From positions 1 to 42,354 of IMG/VR virus record IMGVR_UViG_3300029327_000044: a stretch of DNA of 42,354 nt; one strand, 5' to 3'. The position numbers and the translations under genes are program-made. The notes beneath the pieces are model-generated. The model saw only the letters and a list, made by a program, of their open reading frames with translations, made no database searches and was not told the origin of the DNA. The stretch is from a virus. Of the stretch, positions 15,539-22,403 are shown piece after piece (within the stretch, counting starts at the first letter, position 1; every line of letters begins with the position of its first letter).

Positions 15539-17385
15539 GCAATTCTTCCAATGGAGAGTGCCCGGCAGCATTAAAACGGATGGAGTGTGAACGGCTCACC
15601 GCCATCTGGCGCGAAGCGTGGCGTCCCCCGGATCGCCAACCGGCATGGGCGTGGGCCGAGGAACATATCCGTTCCATCCCGTATTCGCCCATGCCTGGAC
15701 GCTTCCGTATCGAGAACTCGCCGCAGATTAAAGAGGTGCTTGATGCGATCATTGATCCCAAGGTGCGGCTCGTCTCGATCATTGCGGCGGTGCAGGCGAG
15801 TAAGACCACCGCGCCCGAGGTGGCGCTCTGCTACATCATCGCCAACTTGCCCGGCCCCGCGCTCTGGCTCGACCAGACGGACGAGGACGCCAAGGACCAA
15901 AGCGAATCCCGGCTCCAGAAGATCTTCGACGAGTGTGAGCCGGTCCGCCGCCTCTTCCCAGCCGACCGTCACAAGCGCCGCAACCAGACGATCCATTTCG
16001 CCAACGGCATGACGCTTTGGATTCTCGGGGCACACAACAAAACCAATTTGCAGCGCCGCTCCATCCGCTGGATGATCGGGGACGAAACATGGCGCTGGCC
16101 TCCGGGGCACATGGCGGAAGCCGAGGCCCGTGTGACGGCATTCGGGTGGCTCGGAAAGTGCATCTTCATGTCCCAGGGCGGCGAGGAAGACGATGACACC
16201 CATCGCAAGCATGAGACGACCGACATGCGGGAGTGGATGTTCACTTGTCCCGAATGCGGGCACCGCCAGCCATACCTTTGGGAAAACATCGAATGGAGCA
16301 AGGACTGTAAAGACGATAACGAGCAATACGACTTCGTGCGGGTACATACCACCACGGCGCTGCGATGCGCCGCGTGCAATCACTATTTTGAGGACACCGA
16401 TGAAGTCCGGCGTCGGCTCAATGCCACCGGACAGTTCGTCCCGCAGAACCCGCGAGCGGCGAAGGAGAATGTTGGGTTCCATTGGAACGCGCTCGCCACG
16501 ATGTCGTGGGGCAAATTGGCCGAGCTATATCTCCGAGCCAAACAGGCGGCACGGAAGGGCGATACCTCCTTGATCCAACAGTTCTATCAAAAACGGCTTG
16601 GGCTACCGTGGCGCGAATATTTGGAAGATTTTAAGCTGGAGATCACGGCGTCTGGTTACAGCATGGGGGATACCTGGTGTGACGAGGCAGGCATCGACCG
16701 GTTTGGCAAAATCGTGCCGCCGCCGTTCCAAGAGGGCGTGCGCACCATCCCGCTCCGGGTGCTCACGGTCGATTGCCAGATGGATCATCTTTACGCCGTG
16801 GTCCGTTCATGGAGCGCCGAGGGATCGTCCCGTCTCGTCTGGTGCGAGCGTATCCTCACTTTCGAGGATGTAGAAGCATTGCAGAAACGTTTTTCGATTC
16901 ATGCAAATCTAGTGTTCGTGGACGCGGGCGACGCGACCTATGAGGTCTACAAACAATGTGCCGAACGCGGCTGGGTGGCGCTGATGGGTGACAAACGCAC
17001 GACATTCCCCCACAAAACCAAGGACGGGAAATCGATCCAGCGGTTCTATTCACCTCGGCGCAAAGTCGTGCTCGGCGTAAGCCGTTGGTGCCATGTCCAT
17101 TATTGGAGCAACCTCAACATTAAGGACAGCCTGGCCCGGCTGCGCCGGAACCAAGACCCGGCCAACGGGGTGACATGGGAGGTTCCCGACGATGTGCCGG
17201 AGGATTACCTAAAACAAATGGAATCCGAGCACCGGGTCAAAGACAAAGGCAAATGGGCATGGATTCAGATCGGGAACCGCCCGAACCACTACTTTGATTG
17301 CGAGGCGATGCAGACCGCTGCCGCCACGATGCTAAAGCTGATCGGGCGGGAGTCCGTCGAGCTAGAAACCGAAGATACCAAGTAA
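15535..17385 (+). CDS. terL: Terminase large subunit, GpA (lambda) family
   Basis: The 616-residue packaging motor starts at GTG 15535, overlapping the small-subunit stop. The ATPase domain has a deviant Walker A, AAVQASKTT (Lys90), typical of GpA proteins, and Walker B IRWMIGDE (Asp183, Glu184). Two C-x2-C pairs (FTCPECGHRQ; LRCAACNHYF) form the GpA zinc-binding insert. The nuclease domain shows LTVDCQMDHLYAVV and LVFVDAGDATYEVY, which supply acidic metal ligands. Together these drive ATP-dependent translocation into the procapsid and cutting of concatemers. GpA-type terminases commonly work with cos sites. Confidence 0.95.
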   Translation: MSNSSNGECPAALKRMECERLTAIWREAWRPPDRQPAWAWAEEHIRSIPYSPMPGRFRIENSPQIKEVLDAIIDPKVRLVSIIAAVQASKTTAPEVALCYIIANLPGPALWLDQTDEDAKDQSESRLQKIFDECEPVRRLFPADRHKRRNQTIHFANGMTLWILGAHNKTNLQRRSIRWMIGDETWRWPPGHMAEAEARVTAFGWLGKCIFMSQGGEEDDDTHRKHETTDMREWMFTCPECGHRQPYLWENIEWSKDCKDDNEQYDFVRVHTTTALRCAACNHYFEDTDEVRRRLNATGQFVPQNPRAAKENVGFHWNALATMSWGKLAELYLRAKQAARKGDTSLIQQFYQKRLGLPWREYLEDFKLEITASGYSMGDTWCDEAGIDRFGKIVPPPFQEGVRTIPLRVLTVDCQMDHLYAVVRSWSAEGSSRLVWCERILTFEDVEALQKRFSIHANLVFVDAGDATYEVYKQCAERGWVALMGDKRTTFPHKTKDGKSIQRFYSPRRKVVLGVSRWCHVHYWSNLNIKDSLARLRRNQDPANGVTWEVPDDVPEDYLKQMESEHRVKDKGKWAWIQIGNRPNHYFDCEAMQTAAATMLKLIGRESVELETEDTK

Positions 17386-17466
17386 TCAGATACTGTGCCT
17401 GCTTGGACCAGTCGGCCACAACTAAATGTAGATAGTTAAGTGGATGTAATTCTTGGAAAGAGCGAT
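17383..17466 (+). repeat. Leader element copy A
   Basis: It begins at the terminase stop codon and aligns without gaps to 18863-18947; I count about 52 identical positions of 84. The most conserved parts are TAATCA, TGTGCC, AGATA, TGGATRTAATT and GAGCGA. It ends 10 nt before ATG 17476 and probably combines promoter and translation signals. Confidence 0.65.
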
Positions 17467-17475
17467 CACACAACC

Positions 17476-17721
17476 ATGAAAACGCAACTGACCACCACCA
17501 CCAAAGCCCCCCGCCGCTCCACGAAAGACGAAGCGCGGGACGCCTTCATCCACCACATCGGCAGCGCCCGCGAATTAGTCGCGATGCTCGCCCGCCACTT
17601 GGATGACCACCTGGGCGTCGCCCCCGACGAAATGAACTGGGCGAACGCCGGAGATGCTGCCCACTTGGTCGAACTGCTCAAGCAAGCCGCCCGCGGGTGC
17701 AACCTGATCGCGGAGGAATAA
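17476..17721 (+). CDS. Small accessory protein, unknown function
   Basis: The 81-residue protein has a basic Thr-rich start (MKTQLTTTTKAPRRSTKDE) and a helical body (DAFIHHIGSARELVAMLARH, then AAHLVELLKQAARGCNLIAE). No domain is recognised. It is preceded by leader copy A, and its stop region carries GGAGGAA, the ribosome binding site of the next gene, so the two are co-translated. Small genes behind the terminase are often non-essential accessory loci. Confidence 0.6.
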   Translation: MKTQLTTTTKAPRRSTKDEARDAFIHHIGSARELVAMLARHLDDHLGVAPDEMNWANAGDAAHLVELLKQAARGCNLIAEE

Positions 17722-17724
17722 GCC

Positions 17725-17955
17725 ATGAACCCGAAAGAAAACTACAAAATCCTGCGGAGCGGATATGCCGTGTTTGTTTTGCGAGAGGGCGAGAGCGGCA
17801 GCGAATTTATCGCACTGCCGAAGGAGACGGCGAATGCGGATGTGGCGCGGATTGTGAAATCCACGCCTCCGGTCGACTGGCGGAAAGTCGAGGCCATCAA
17901 CTTCGATGCAATTCAATCAAACGCCGTGCCTGATTCCGAAAACCGGGACGAATAA
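17725..17955 (+). CDS. Small hypothetical protein
   Basis: The 76-residue, acidic product opens MNPKENYKILRSGYAVFVLR and continues SEFIALPKETANADVARIVK; beta strands followed by a helix are likely. A good Shine-Dalgarno (GGAGGAA at 17712-17718) embedded in the end of the previous gene supports the ATG at 17725. The function is unknown, and it is part of the accessory cluster behind the terminase. Confidence 0.55.
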   Translation: MNPKENYKILRSGYAVFVLREGESGSEFIALPKETANADVARIVKSTPPVDWRKVEAINFDAIQSNAVPDSENRDE

Positions 17956-17963
17956 ATAATACT

Positions 17964-17997
17964 AGATAACTCGATGATCAATAACAGAAGAGCGAAT
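17964..17997 (+). repeat. Leader element copy B (3' half only)
   Basis: AGATA (17964-17968) and GAGCGAAT (17990-17997) recur 26 nt apart, against 30 nt in copies A and C, with a looser TGATCAATAA between. The 5' half seen in A and C is absent. It precedes ATG 18007. Confidence 0.45.
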
Positions 17998-18006
17998 GTC
18001 GCATCA

Positions 18007-18204
18007 ATGAAAACAGAGCACGATATCGAAGCAGCCCTTCTCGAACTGGAATATCAAACCGGCGAGGATGGCGAGCCCATCATTGAGCAACTCCAAAGCG
18101 CCGCCTCTTTTGAAGATCGGGGCGTCATGACCACCAACCGGGGCGTGGTATTCCGCATGAAGGACGGCAGCGAGTTTCAAATCACCATCGTCCGATCCAG
18201 ATAA
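18007..18204 (+). CDS. Small acidic hypothetical protein
   Basis: From ATG 18007 (MKTEHDIEAALLELEYQTG) this is 65 residues, ending FRMKDGSEFQITIVRSR. An alternative in-frame ATG at 17974 overlaps leader copy B and is not favoured. The helix-then-strand pattern is protein-like, but no family is recognised. Confidence 0.5.
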   Translation: MKTEHDIEAALLELEYQTGEDGEPIIEQLQSAASFEDRGVMTTNRGVVFRMKDGSEFQITIVRSR

Positions 18205-18213
18205 ACCCAGTCT

Positions 18214-18236
18214 CCTCCGGGTTCGATCCCCGGAGG
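18214..18236 (+). other. tRNA T-arm-like hairpin
   Basis: CCGGG-TTCGATC-CCCGG (18217-18233) is a perfect T-stem/loop with the GTTCGATCC signature, extended by three further pairs to CCTCCGGG/CCCGGAGG and followed by CGCTTCA. No matching acceptor 5' strand, D arm or anticodon arm is present upstream, so it is not a whole tRNA. It may be a relic of a tRNA 3' end (as left by integration) or a stable hairpin between genes. Confidence 0.45.
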
Positions 18237-18267
18237 CGCTTCACAACCATCAACCTCAAAACAACCT

Positions 18268-18843
18268 ATGAACATCACCATCCAATCCAACGCCACAACC
18301 GCCTCCATCAAAGCTGCCCACCCGGTCCCCCGTGGGGCCACACACTTCCGGTTCACCACGCCCAAGCGCAAACCGGTGATCGATGCCATCAAAAACCTCG
18401 ACACCCTTGCCGGGTGCAGCGGCAAACTTGAATACGGCAAAGCCATCTTCAAGGGGCGCGGTCGCCACGCCAAGATCACGGGGTTCGATGCCACAGCCGC
18501 GCCGGTTATCGCCGTGCAGGCAAAACAGCCCAAGCCCGCTGCAAAACAACAGACTGCGGTCTCCAAGGAAGTGGGCACTGGCAAAGGAAAGCTCAATCGC
18601 ATCTTTGGGTTTTCCGCCTGCTCGGTCGCCAAGGCGCTCGGCAAGGCCGGTGTGAAATACGCCGAGGGCGACCGCATTTTCCGCGCTCACGGGATCGAAA
18701 TGCCGAAGGCTAGTCTTTCGGTTCAATTGGGATTCGGGCGCAACCCGGCCAGTTGGAAGCGGCATGGCGAGCCTGCCAACTTGTCGGAAGCGCAGTTGGC
18801 GGAATTACGCGCAGAGGGCGTGGAACCATCGACACACGCCTGA
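18268..18843 (+). CDS. Hypothetical two-part protein
   Basis: The 191-residue basic protein has an N-terminal part (about 1-78, with RGATHFRFTTPKRKPVIDAI then GKAIFKGRGRHAKITGFDAT), an Ala/Lys/Gln-rich linker (PVIAVQAKQPKPAAKQQTAV), and a C-terminal part (about 110-180, LNRIFGFSACSVAKALGKAG then VKYAEGDRIFRAHGIEMPKA) that resembles a small HTH-containing unit. I do not recognise the family. The linker suggests two independently folding domains. A nucleic-acid-binding role is possible. Confidence 0.5.
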   Translation: MNITIQSNATTASIKAAHPVPRGATHFRFTTPKRKPVIDAIKNLDTLAGCSGKLEYGKAIFKGRGRHAKITGFDATAAPVIAVQAKQPKPAAKQQTAVSKEVGTGKGKLNRIFGFSACSVAKALGKAGVKYAEGDRIFRAHGIEMPKASLSVQLGFGRNPASWKRHGEPANLSEAQLAELRAEGVEPSTHA

Positions 18844-18862
18844 GCAGATCGTAATTTGCAGC

Positions 18863-18947
18863 TAATCAAGTCGTGTGCCAGCCTCCGCGGCTGACCCGCA
18901 AATAAAGTCAGATACTTCTATGGATATAATTTCAAGGAGGAGCGAAT
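18863..18947 (+). repeat. Leader element copy C
   Basis: Partner of copy A with the same internal spacing (47 nt from TAATCA to AGATA, 30 nt from AGATA to GAGCGA). It contains TATAAT (18925-18930) and AAGGAGG (18934-18940), a strong -10-like box and Shine-Dalgarno, ahead of ATG 18956. Confidence 0.65.
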
Positions 18948-18955
18948 AACAGGCC

Positions 18956-19144
18956 ATGCAAACGAACCGGCCCGCCAAGATTCCGCACTACGCCGCGAAG
19001 ATCGCAAAGGAGATTCTGAATATCGAAACGCTGGAGACCCGCAAATCCGACCGGCTCGATTTCCATGAGGTTTCCGTTTGGGAGATTCGGGACGCCCTCA
19101 AAGCAGCCTTCGAAGCGGGTCGCAAATCAGGCGCTGTGAAATGA
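18956..19144 (+). CDS. DUF6900-like small protein
   Basis: The 62-residue protein contains IAKEILNIETLETRKSDRLD then FHEVSVWEIRDALKAAFEAG, a pattern I associate with the DUF6900 family of small phage and plasmid proteins (IETLETRxSDxLDFHEVxVW). The function is unknown. It follows leader copy C with a good ribosome binding site, and converges on the minus-strand nuclease gene. Confidence 0.6.
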   Translation: MQTNRPAKIPHYAAKIAKEILNIETLETRKSDRLDFHEVSVWEIRDALKAAFEAGRKSGAVK

Positions 19145-19218
19145 TTCCCTGGCACGCCCAGAGGCCCTAGGACTCCGCGCTCTCCATGCCCCGAGCATGG
19201 GGGGCGCGGATGTCCGGT

Positions 19219-19584
19219 CTATCGATCCGGCACCGGATCGCTTCTCTTGCCGGATCGGATCATTGCGGCCACGCGGCCCACGGTTTCCAGGGTGAGTTGG
19301 GAGTCCACCAGCCTCACCACGCGCCAGCCCGCGAGCACGGCTTCGAGGTATTTTTCCACATCCGCCACGAAACCGGCGGCGCGGTTGTGACGGCCGCCTA
19401 CCCACACGCCGCCCTCCAGTTCGATTAAAGTGCGGCTCTCGAGGTGGGCGTAGTCGGCACGCCATTTCCGCGTGGGGTGAAAACGATACTCGGCTTGCAG
19501 CGCCGGGCCATCCACCGTGCGCCATAGAAGTGCGAACCGGCGTTCGAGCCGGGAGGGAGTGCGGGGGCTTTTCTTTGGGGCCAT
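19219..19584 (-). CDS. Vsr/DUF559-like PD-(D/E)XK endonuclease
   Basis: The 121-residue protein has the very short patch repair/DUF559-type core: YRFHPTRKWRADYAH (Asp in the W-R-x-D motif), TLIELEGGVW (the catalytic E-x-E strand) and later hydrophobic strands GWRVVRLVDSQLTL. Such nucleases nick or cut DNA and often accompany methyltransferases. It is divergent from the methyltransferase gene at 19632, and the two starts share a TTGACAC palindrome. Whether this pair is a restriction-modification or repair unit is speculative. Confidence 0.68.
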   Translation of the reverse strand: MAPKKSPRTPSRLERRFALLWRTVDGPALQAEYRFHPTRKWRADYAHLESRTLIELEGGVWVGGRHNRAAGFVADVEKYLEAVLAGWRVVRLVDSQLTLETVGRVAAMIRSGKRSDPVPDR

Positions 19585-19596
19585 GCAGGGGCCGGA

Positions 19597-19603
19597 GTGT
19601 CAA
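19597..19603 (-). promoter_or_regulatory. TTGACAC heptamer on the minus strand
   Basis: On the minus strand this copy begins 19 nt before the ATG of the nuclease gene (ATG at 19584-19582), the same spacing as on the plus strand. It is one arm of an inverted repeat with 19612-19618. Confidence 0.6.
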
Positions 19604-19611
19604 TGTTTCCG

Positions 19612-19618
19612 TTGACAC
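19612..19618 (+). promoter_or_regulatory. TTGACAC heptamer, 20 nt before the methyltransferase start
   Basis: Right arm of GTGTCAA-N8-TTGACAC (19597-19618) between divergent genes. Confidence 0.6.
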
Positions 19619-19631
19619 ATGGTCGGTGGGC

Positions 19632-20984
19632 ATGAGCGATATGATCTCCTTTCCCGAATCCCCAAAAGCCAAGGCGCTCGCCAGCGGGGTTGAAGTGTGG
19701 TGTGCCCATGAACGGCTTGTTCCGGTCGCGGAATTGAAACCCAACCCGCGCAATCCCAACACGCACCCTGCCGCGCAACTGGAACTCCTCGCCAAGAATA
19801 TCAAATACTTCGGCTGGCGACATTGCATCACTGTGTCGAAGCGCTCCGGCTGCATTGTCGCGGGACACGGGCGGCTCCTGGCGGCGCAGAAGCTGGGGGT
19901 TGCACTGGTTCCGGTCGATTTTCAGGATTTCGCCAGCGACGATGAGGAGCTTGCGGTTTTGCTCGCGGACAATCGCATCGCGGAGATCGCGGAAACGGAT
20001 GAGGAGGAACTCAAGCTGCTATTGAAGGATTTGGATGGGAAGATCGATCTCGATCTGACCGGGTTCGACAGCGATTCACTCGATGATCTGCTGGACCGGC
20101 TCGAAACCAAGGAGGAGCCGAGTAACACCGTTACCCCACCGCCTGCAAATCCGATCACAAAACCGGGCGACCTTTACGAACTGGGCAACCACCGTCTCCT
20201 CTGCGGCGACTCCACCAACCCGGAGGATGTGCGCCGCGTGATGAACGGCGAGCGAGCGATCCTTTTCGCCACGGACCCGCCGTATCTCGTGGGCTACGAT
20301 GGCACCAATCATCCCGGCCAGACTCGCACCAAGAACACCGATTGGTCGGAAACCTATGGCCCCACATGGGATGAAGCGGATGCCGCGCAAAACAACGAGC
20401 TTTATGATCGCTACATCAAGACCGCCATTGCGGAAGCGATTGATCCTCATGCCGCGTGGTATTGTTGGCATGCAAGCCGCCGACAGCGGATGGTCGAGGA
20501 TGCATGGGAAAAAAACGGCGCATTCGTTCACCAGCAGATCATCTGGGCCAAGCCCAACCGCCCGATCCTGACCCGGTCGTGGTATCTGTGGGCGCATGAG
20601 CCCTGCTTCATGGGCTGGATCAAAGGGAATAAGCCGCCCCGTGAAACCTCGGATTATGAGCGGAGCGTATGGGAAATCGAAGGGCTCAACAATGATGAAC
20701 GCCCCGATCATCCCACACCCAAGCCGCTGGAATGTTTCGCCGTGCCGATGCGCCAGCATACGAAACGGGATGGACTCTGCTACGAGCCGTTCTCCGGTTC
20801 CGGTAGTCAGTTGATCGCCGGTGAGCAGCTTGGGCGGCGTGTCTTCGGTTTGGAGATTTCGCCAGCGTATTGCGATGTCATCGTTCGGCGATGGCTGGCT
20901 CTTGGAGGTGACCGCCGCGTGATCTGCAATGGCCAGGACGTGACCGAGCGCTTCGTGAAAATTGACACCGCGGAAGAGGCATGA
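19632..20984 (+). CDS. ParB-like domain fused to N6-adenine/N4-cytosine DNA methyltransferase
   Basis: The 450-residue protein starts at ATG 19632, 20 nt after a TTGACAC heptamer; upstream in-frame ATGs lie opposite the divergent gene. Residues 28-120 form a ParB/Srx-type domain (ELKPNPRNPNTHP, IVAGHGRLLAAQKLG). The C-terminal methyltransferase has DPPY at 215-218 and the SAM-binding FSGSGS at 387-392, in the beta-class order, with HPTPKPLE between. This fusion is widespread in phages, where methylation can protect phage DNA from host restriction or affect packaging. The stop overlaps the next start (ATGA). Confidence 0.92.
   Translation: MSDMISFPESPKAKALASGVEVWCAHERLVPVAELKPNPRNPNTHPAAQLELLAKNIKYFGWRHCITVSKRSGCIVAGHGRLLAAQKLGVALVPVDFQDFASDDEELAVLLADNRIAEIAETDEEELKLLLKDLDGKIDLDLTGFDSDSLDDLLDRLETKEEPSNTVTPPPANPITKPGDLYELGNHRLLCGDSTNPEDVRRVMNGERAILFATDPPYLVGYDGTNHPGQTRTKNTDWSETYGPTWDEADAAQNNELYDRYIKTAIAEAIDPHAAWYCWHASRRQRMVEDAWEKNGAFVHQQIIWAKPNRPILTRSWYLWAHEPCFMGWIKGNKPPRETSDYERSVWEIEGLNNDERPDHPTPKPLECFAVPMRQHTKRDGLCYEPFSGSGSQLIAGEQLGRRVFGLEISPAYCDVIVRRWLALGGDRRVICNGQDVTERFVKIDTAEEA
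20962..20968 (+). promoter_or_regulatory. TTGACAC heptamer, 19 nt before the holin-like start
   Basis: Lies inside the end of the methyltransferase gene. A weak GGAAGAGG purine stretch follows before ATG 20981. Confidence 0.5.
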
Positions 20985-21667
20985 ACACCATCCTCGGCGC
21001 TAACTGGCGCACTACTCTGACCGGCTGGATCGCGGTTCTCGCTTCCGCCATCGCTATCAACCCCGACCTCGTTGCTTTCCTGCCGGAGGCGATCCGCAGT
21101 TACGTGACCGGGTTCGCGGGCATCCTTGCCATGGTCTCCGGCGGCACGTTCGCCGCGCAGGCCAAGGACAAACATGTCACCGGAGGGAGCGTTCCCAACG
21201 ACGCGGGACAATCCAATAATAACATCACGCCGCTGATCCTGTTGGCGCTCCTTCCGGTGTTCGCCGTTTCTGGCTGTGCGTGGGTTCAGGCGCATAAAAC
21301 GCAGATCGACAGCACGCTCGCGGTCGTGGGCAACCGGGCTTTGACCGTGGCCGAGCAGGTCTTGATTTCCGTGGCGGCCGACGAAGCAGACAAGAATTTC
21401 AAGGCTGACTTCCTGGACTCCGTCGCCTCTGGTCTGCGACAGAACGAGGCGACCATCGTCACCGCCGATGATGTCGCCCAGATCGTGAAAATCTGGAGCC
21501 CCAACGATGGGGCGCAATGGCAGCAGTTGGCCGCTTCGCTTGGAACCGTGGCGGGTAACGCTCTCGCCACCGCCGGAAAAACTGAGGCGTCCACCATCGT
21601 CGAGAACATCGCCACGGGGCTCAACACCGCCGCCGCCCAAGCCCGCACGGCCACTGCCGCTCAATAA
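20981..21667 (+). CDS. Holin-like membrane protein with internal lipobox
   Basis: The 228-residue protein has two N-terminal hydrophobic segments (WIAVLASAIAI at about 16-26; SYVTGFAGILAMVSGGTFA at about 40-58), like a phage holin, then a hydrophilic loop and a third segment, ITPLILLALLPVFAVSGC, ending in a lipobox with Cys99 (VSGC). The remainder is Ala/Thr-rich and probably helical. One reading is a holin joined to a lipoprotein with outer-membrane or spanin-like character. The gene is followed after 3 nt by a muralytic-like enzyme, giving a lysis cassette. Function is inferred. Confidence 0.55.
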   Translation: MNTILGANWRTTLTGWIAVLASAIAINPDLVAFLPEAIRSYVTGFAGILAMVSGGTFAAQAKDKHVTGGSVPNDAGQSNNNITPLILLALLPVFAVSGCAWVQAHKTQIDSTLAVVGNRALTVAEQVLISVAADEADKNFKADFLDSVASGLRQNEATIVTADDVAQIVKIWSPNDGAQWQQLAASLGTVAGNALATAGKTEASTIVENIATGLNTAAAQARTATAAQ

Positions 21668-21670
21668 CCC

Positions 21671-22141
21671 ATGTTCACTTGGATTAAGAGACTATTCGGC
21701 ATGAGTGACGATTTGAAAGTGCTCAAGGGCAACGGAACGTGGGGGTTCGTCGTACTCGTGGACGGCAACGATCTCGTGGTGCGCGGCGCAAAAGCGACAT
21801 GGTTCGGAGGCGCGGACGATCCGCAGGACAATGGCGAAACCGCCAGTGGCATCAGTACCAAGAAAAGGCCAGATGTCATGGGGTGTGCGCTCCCAATGAA
21901 CTTTGGCCCCTGTAAGGGATCGCCACTCCCGCGCGTTCCGTGGGGGACGAAAGTTGAGGTCAAGCATGTGACATCCGGCAAAATGATCACGGTCCCCGTA
22001 ATCGATCTCGGTCCCGCCCGTGGCACTGGCAACGCACTCGATTTGACCCCTGCCGCGTTCAAGCAGTTTGCTTCGCTCGACGCGGGAAAAATCGCTGTCG
22101 ATTACCGGATTCCCAACGGGGCCAAGTATCTTACGACTTGA
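21671..22141 (+). CDS. Double-psi beta-barrel (RlpA/3D-like) putative endolysin
   Basis: The 156-residue protein carries a DPBB/3D-type fold: KATWFGGADDPQDNGETASG, GCALPMNFGPCKGSPLPRVP, WGTKVEVKHV, and the paired Asp motif VPVIDLGPARGTGNALDLTP (Asp112, Asp124) then AAFKQF. Related domains in RlpA and MltA-type enzymes cleave peptidoglycan glycan strands. There is no clear signal peptide, so release would need the holin-like partner encoded just upstream. A virion-associated hydrolase is an alternative. Confidence 0.7.
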   Translation: MFTWIKRLFGMSDDLKVLKGNGTWGFVVLVDGNDLVVRGAKATWFGGADDPQDNGETASGISTKKRPDVMGCALPMNFGPCKGSPLPRVPWGTKVEVKHVTSGKMITVPVIDLGPARGTGNALDLTPAAFKQFASLDAGKIAVDYRIPNGAKYLTT

Positions 22142-22142
22142 T

Positions 22143-22403
22143 ATGGCACAGGGACTATTTGTTACCGGATTTTCCGTGGCCGAAGTGCTGCAAATCCAGG
22201 CCCGGGCCAAGGAACTGCTCGTGGAAGGCAAAACGGTCATGTCGTGGGGGGACAGCGGTTCCTCGGTTTCCAAGCAATTCGCCATGCCGGTCAAGGAAGT
22301 GCTGGAGGAATGCGCCTACGCGTTGCGCGTGCTCGAACCGACCACGTATGTCCGCAGGCGGAGCATCGCGCAATCCATCGTTTCCTTCTTTCTCTACAAA
22401 TGA
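22143..22403 (+). CDS. gpW-like head-tail connector protein
   Basis: The 86-residue product (MAQGLFVTGFSVAEVLQIQA start) has the pattern of small proteins that precede lambda-type portal genes: one helix rich in Ala/Gln, a beta-hairpin containing TVMSWGDSGSSVSKQF, and a second helix (PVKEVLEECAYALRVLEP). The size and position immediately before the portal match gpW, which joins DNA-filled heads to the connector. The assignment rests on pattern and synteny. The stop overlaps the portal ATG. Confidence 0.6.
   Translation: MAQGLFVTGFSVAEVLQIQARAKELLVEGKTVMSWGDSGSSVSKQFAMPVKEVLEECAYALRVLEPTTYVRRRSIAQSIVSFFLYK

Noticed and set aside
18140-18245. Complete tRNA gene around the T-arm
   Set aside because: No complementary acceptor strand or anticodon arm exists at the right distance. 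The region is the end of a coding frame.
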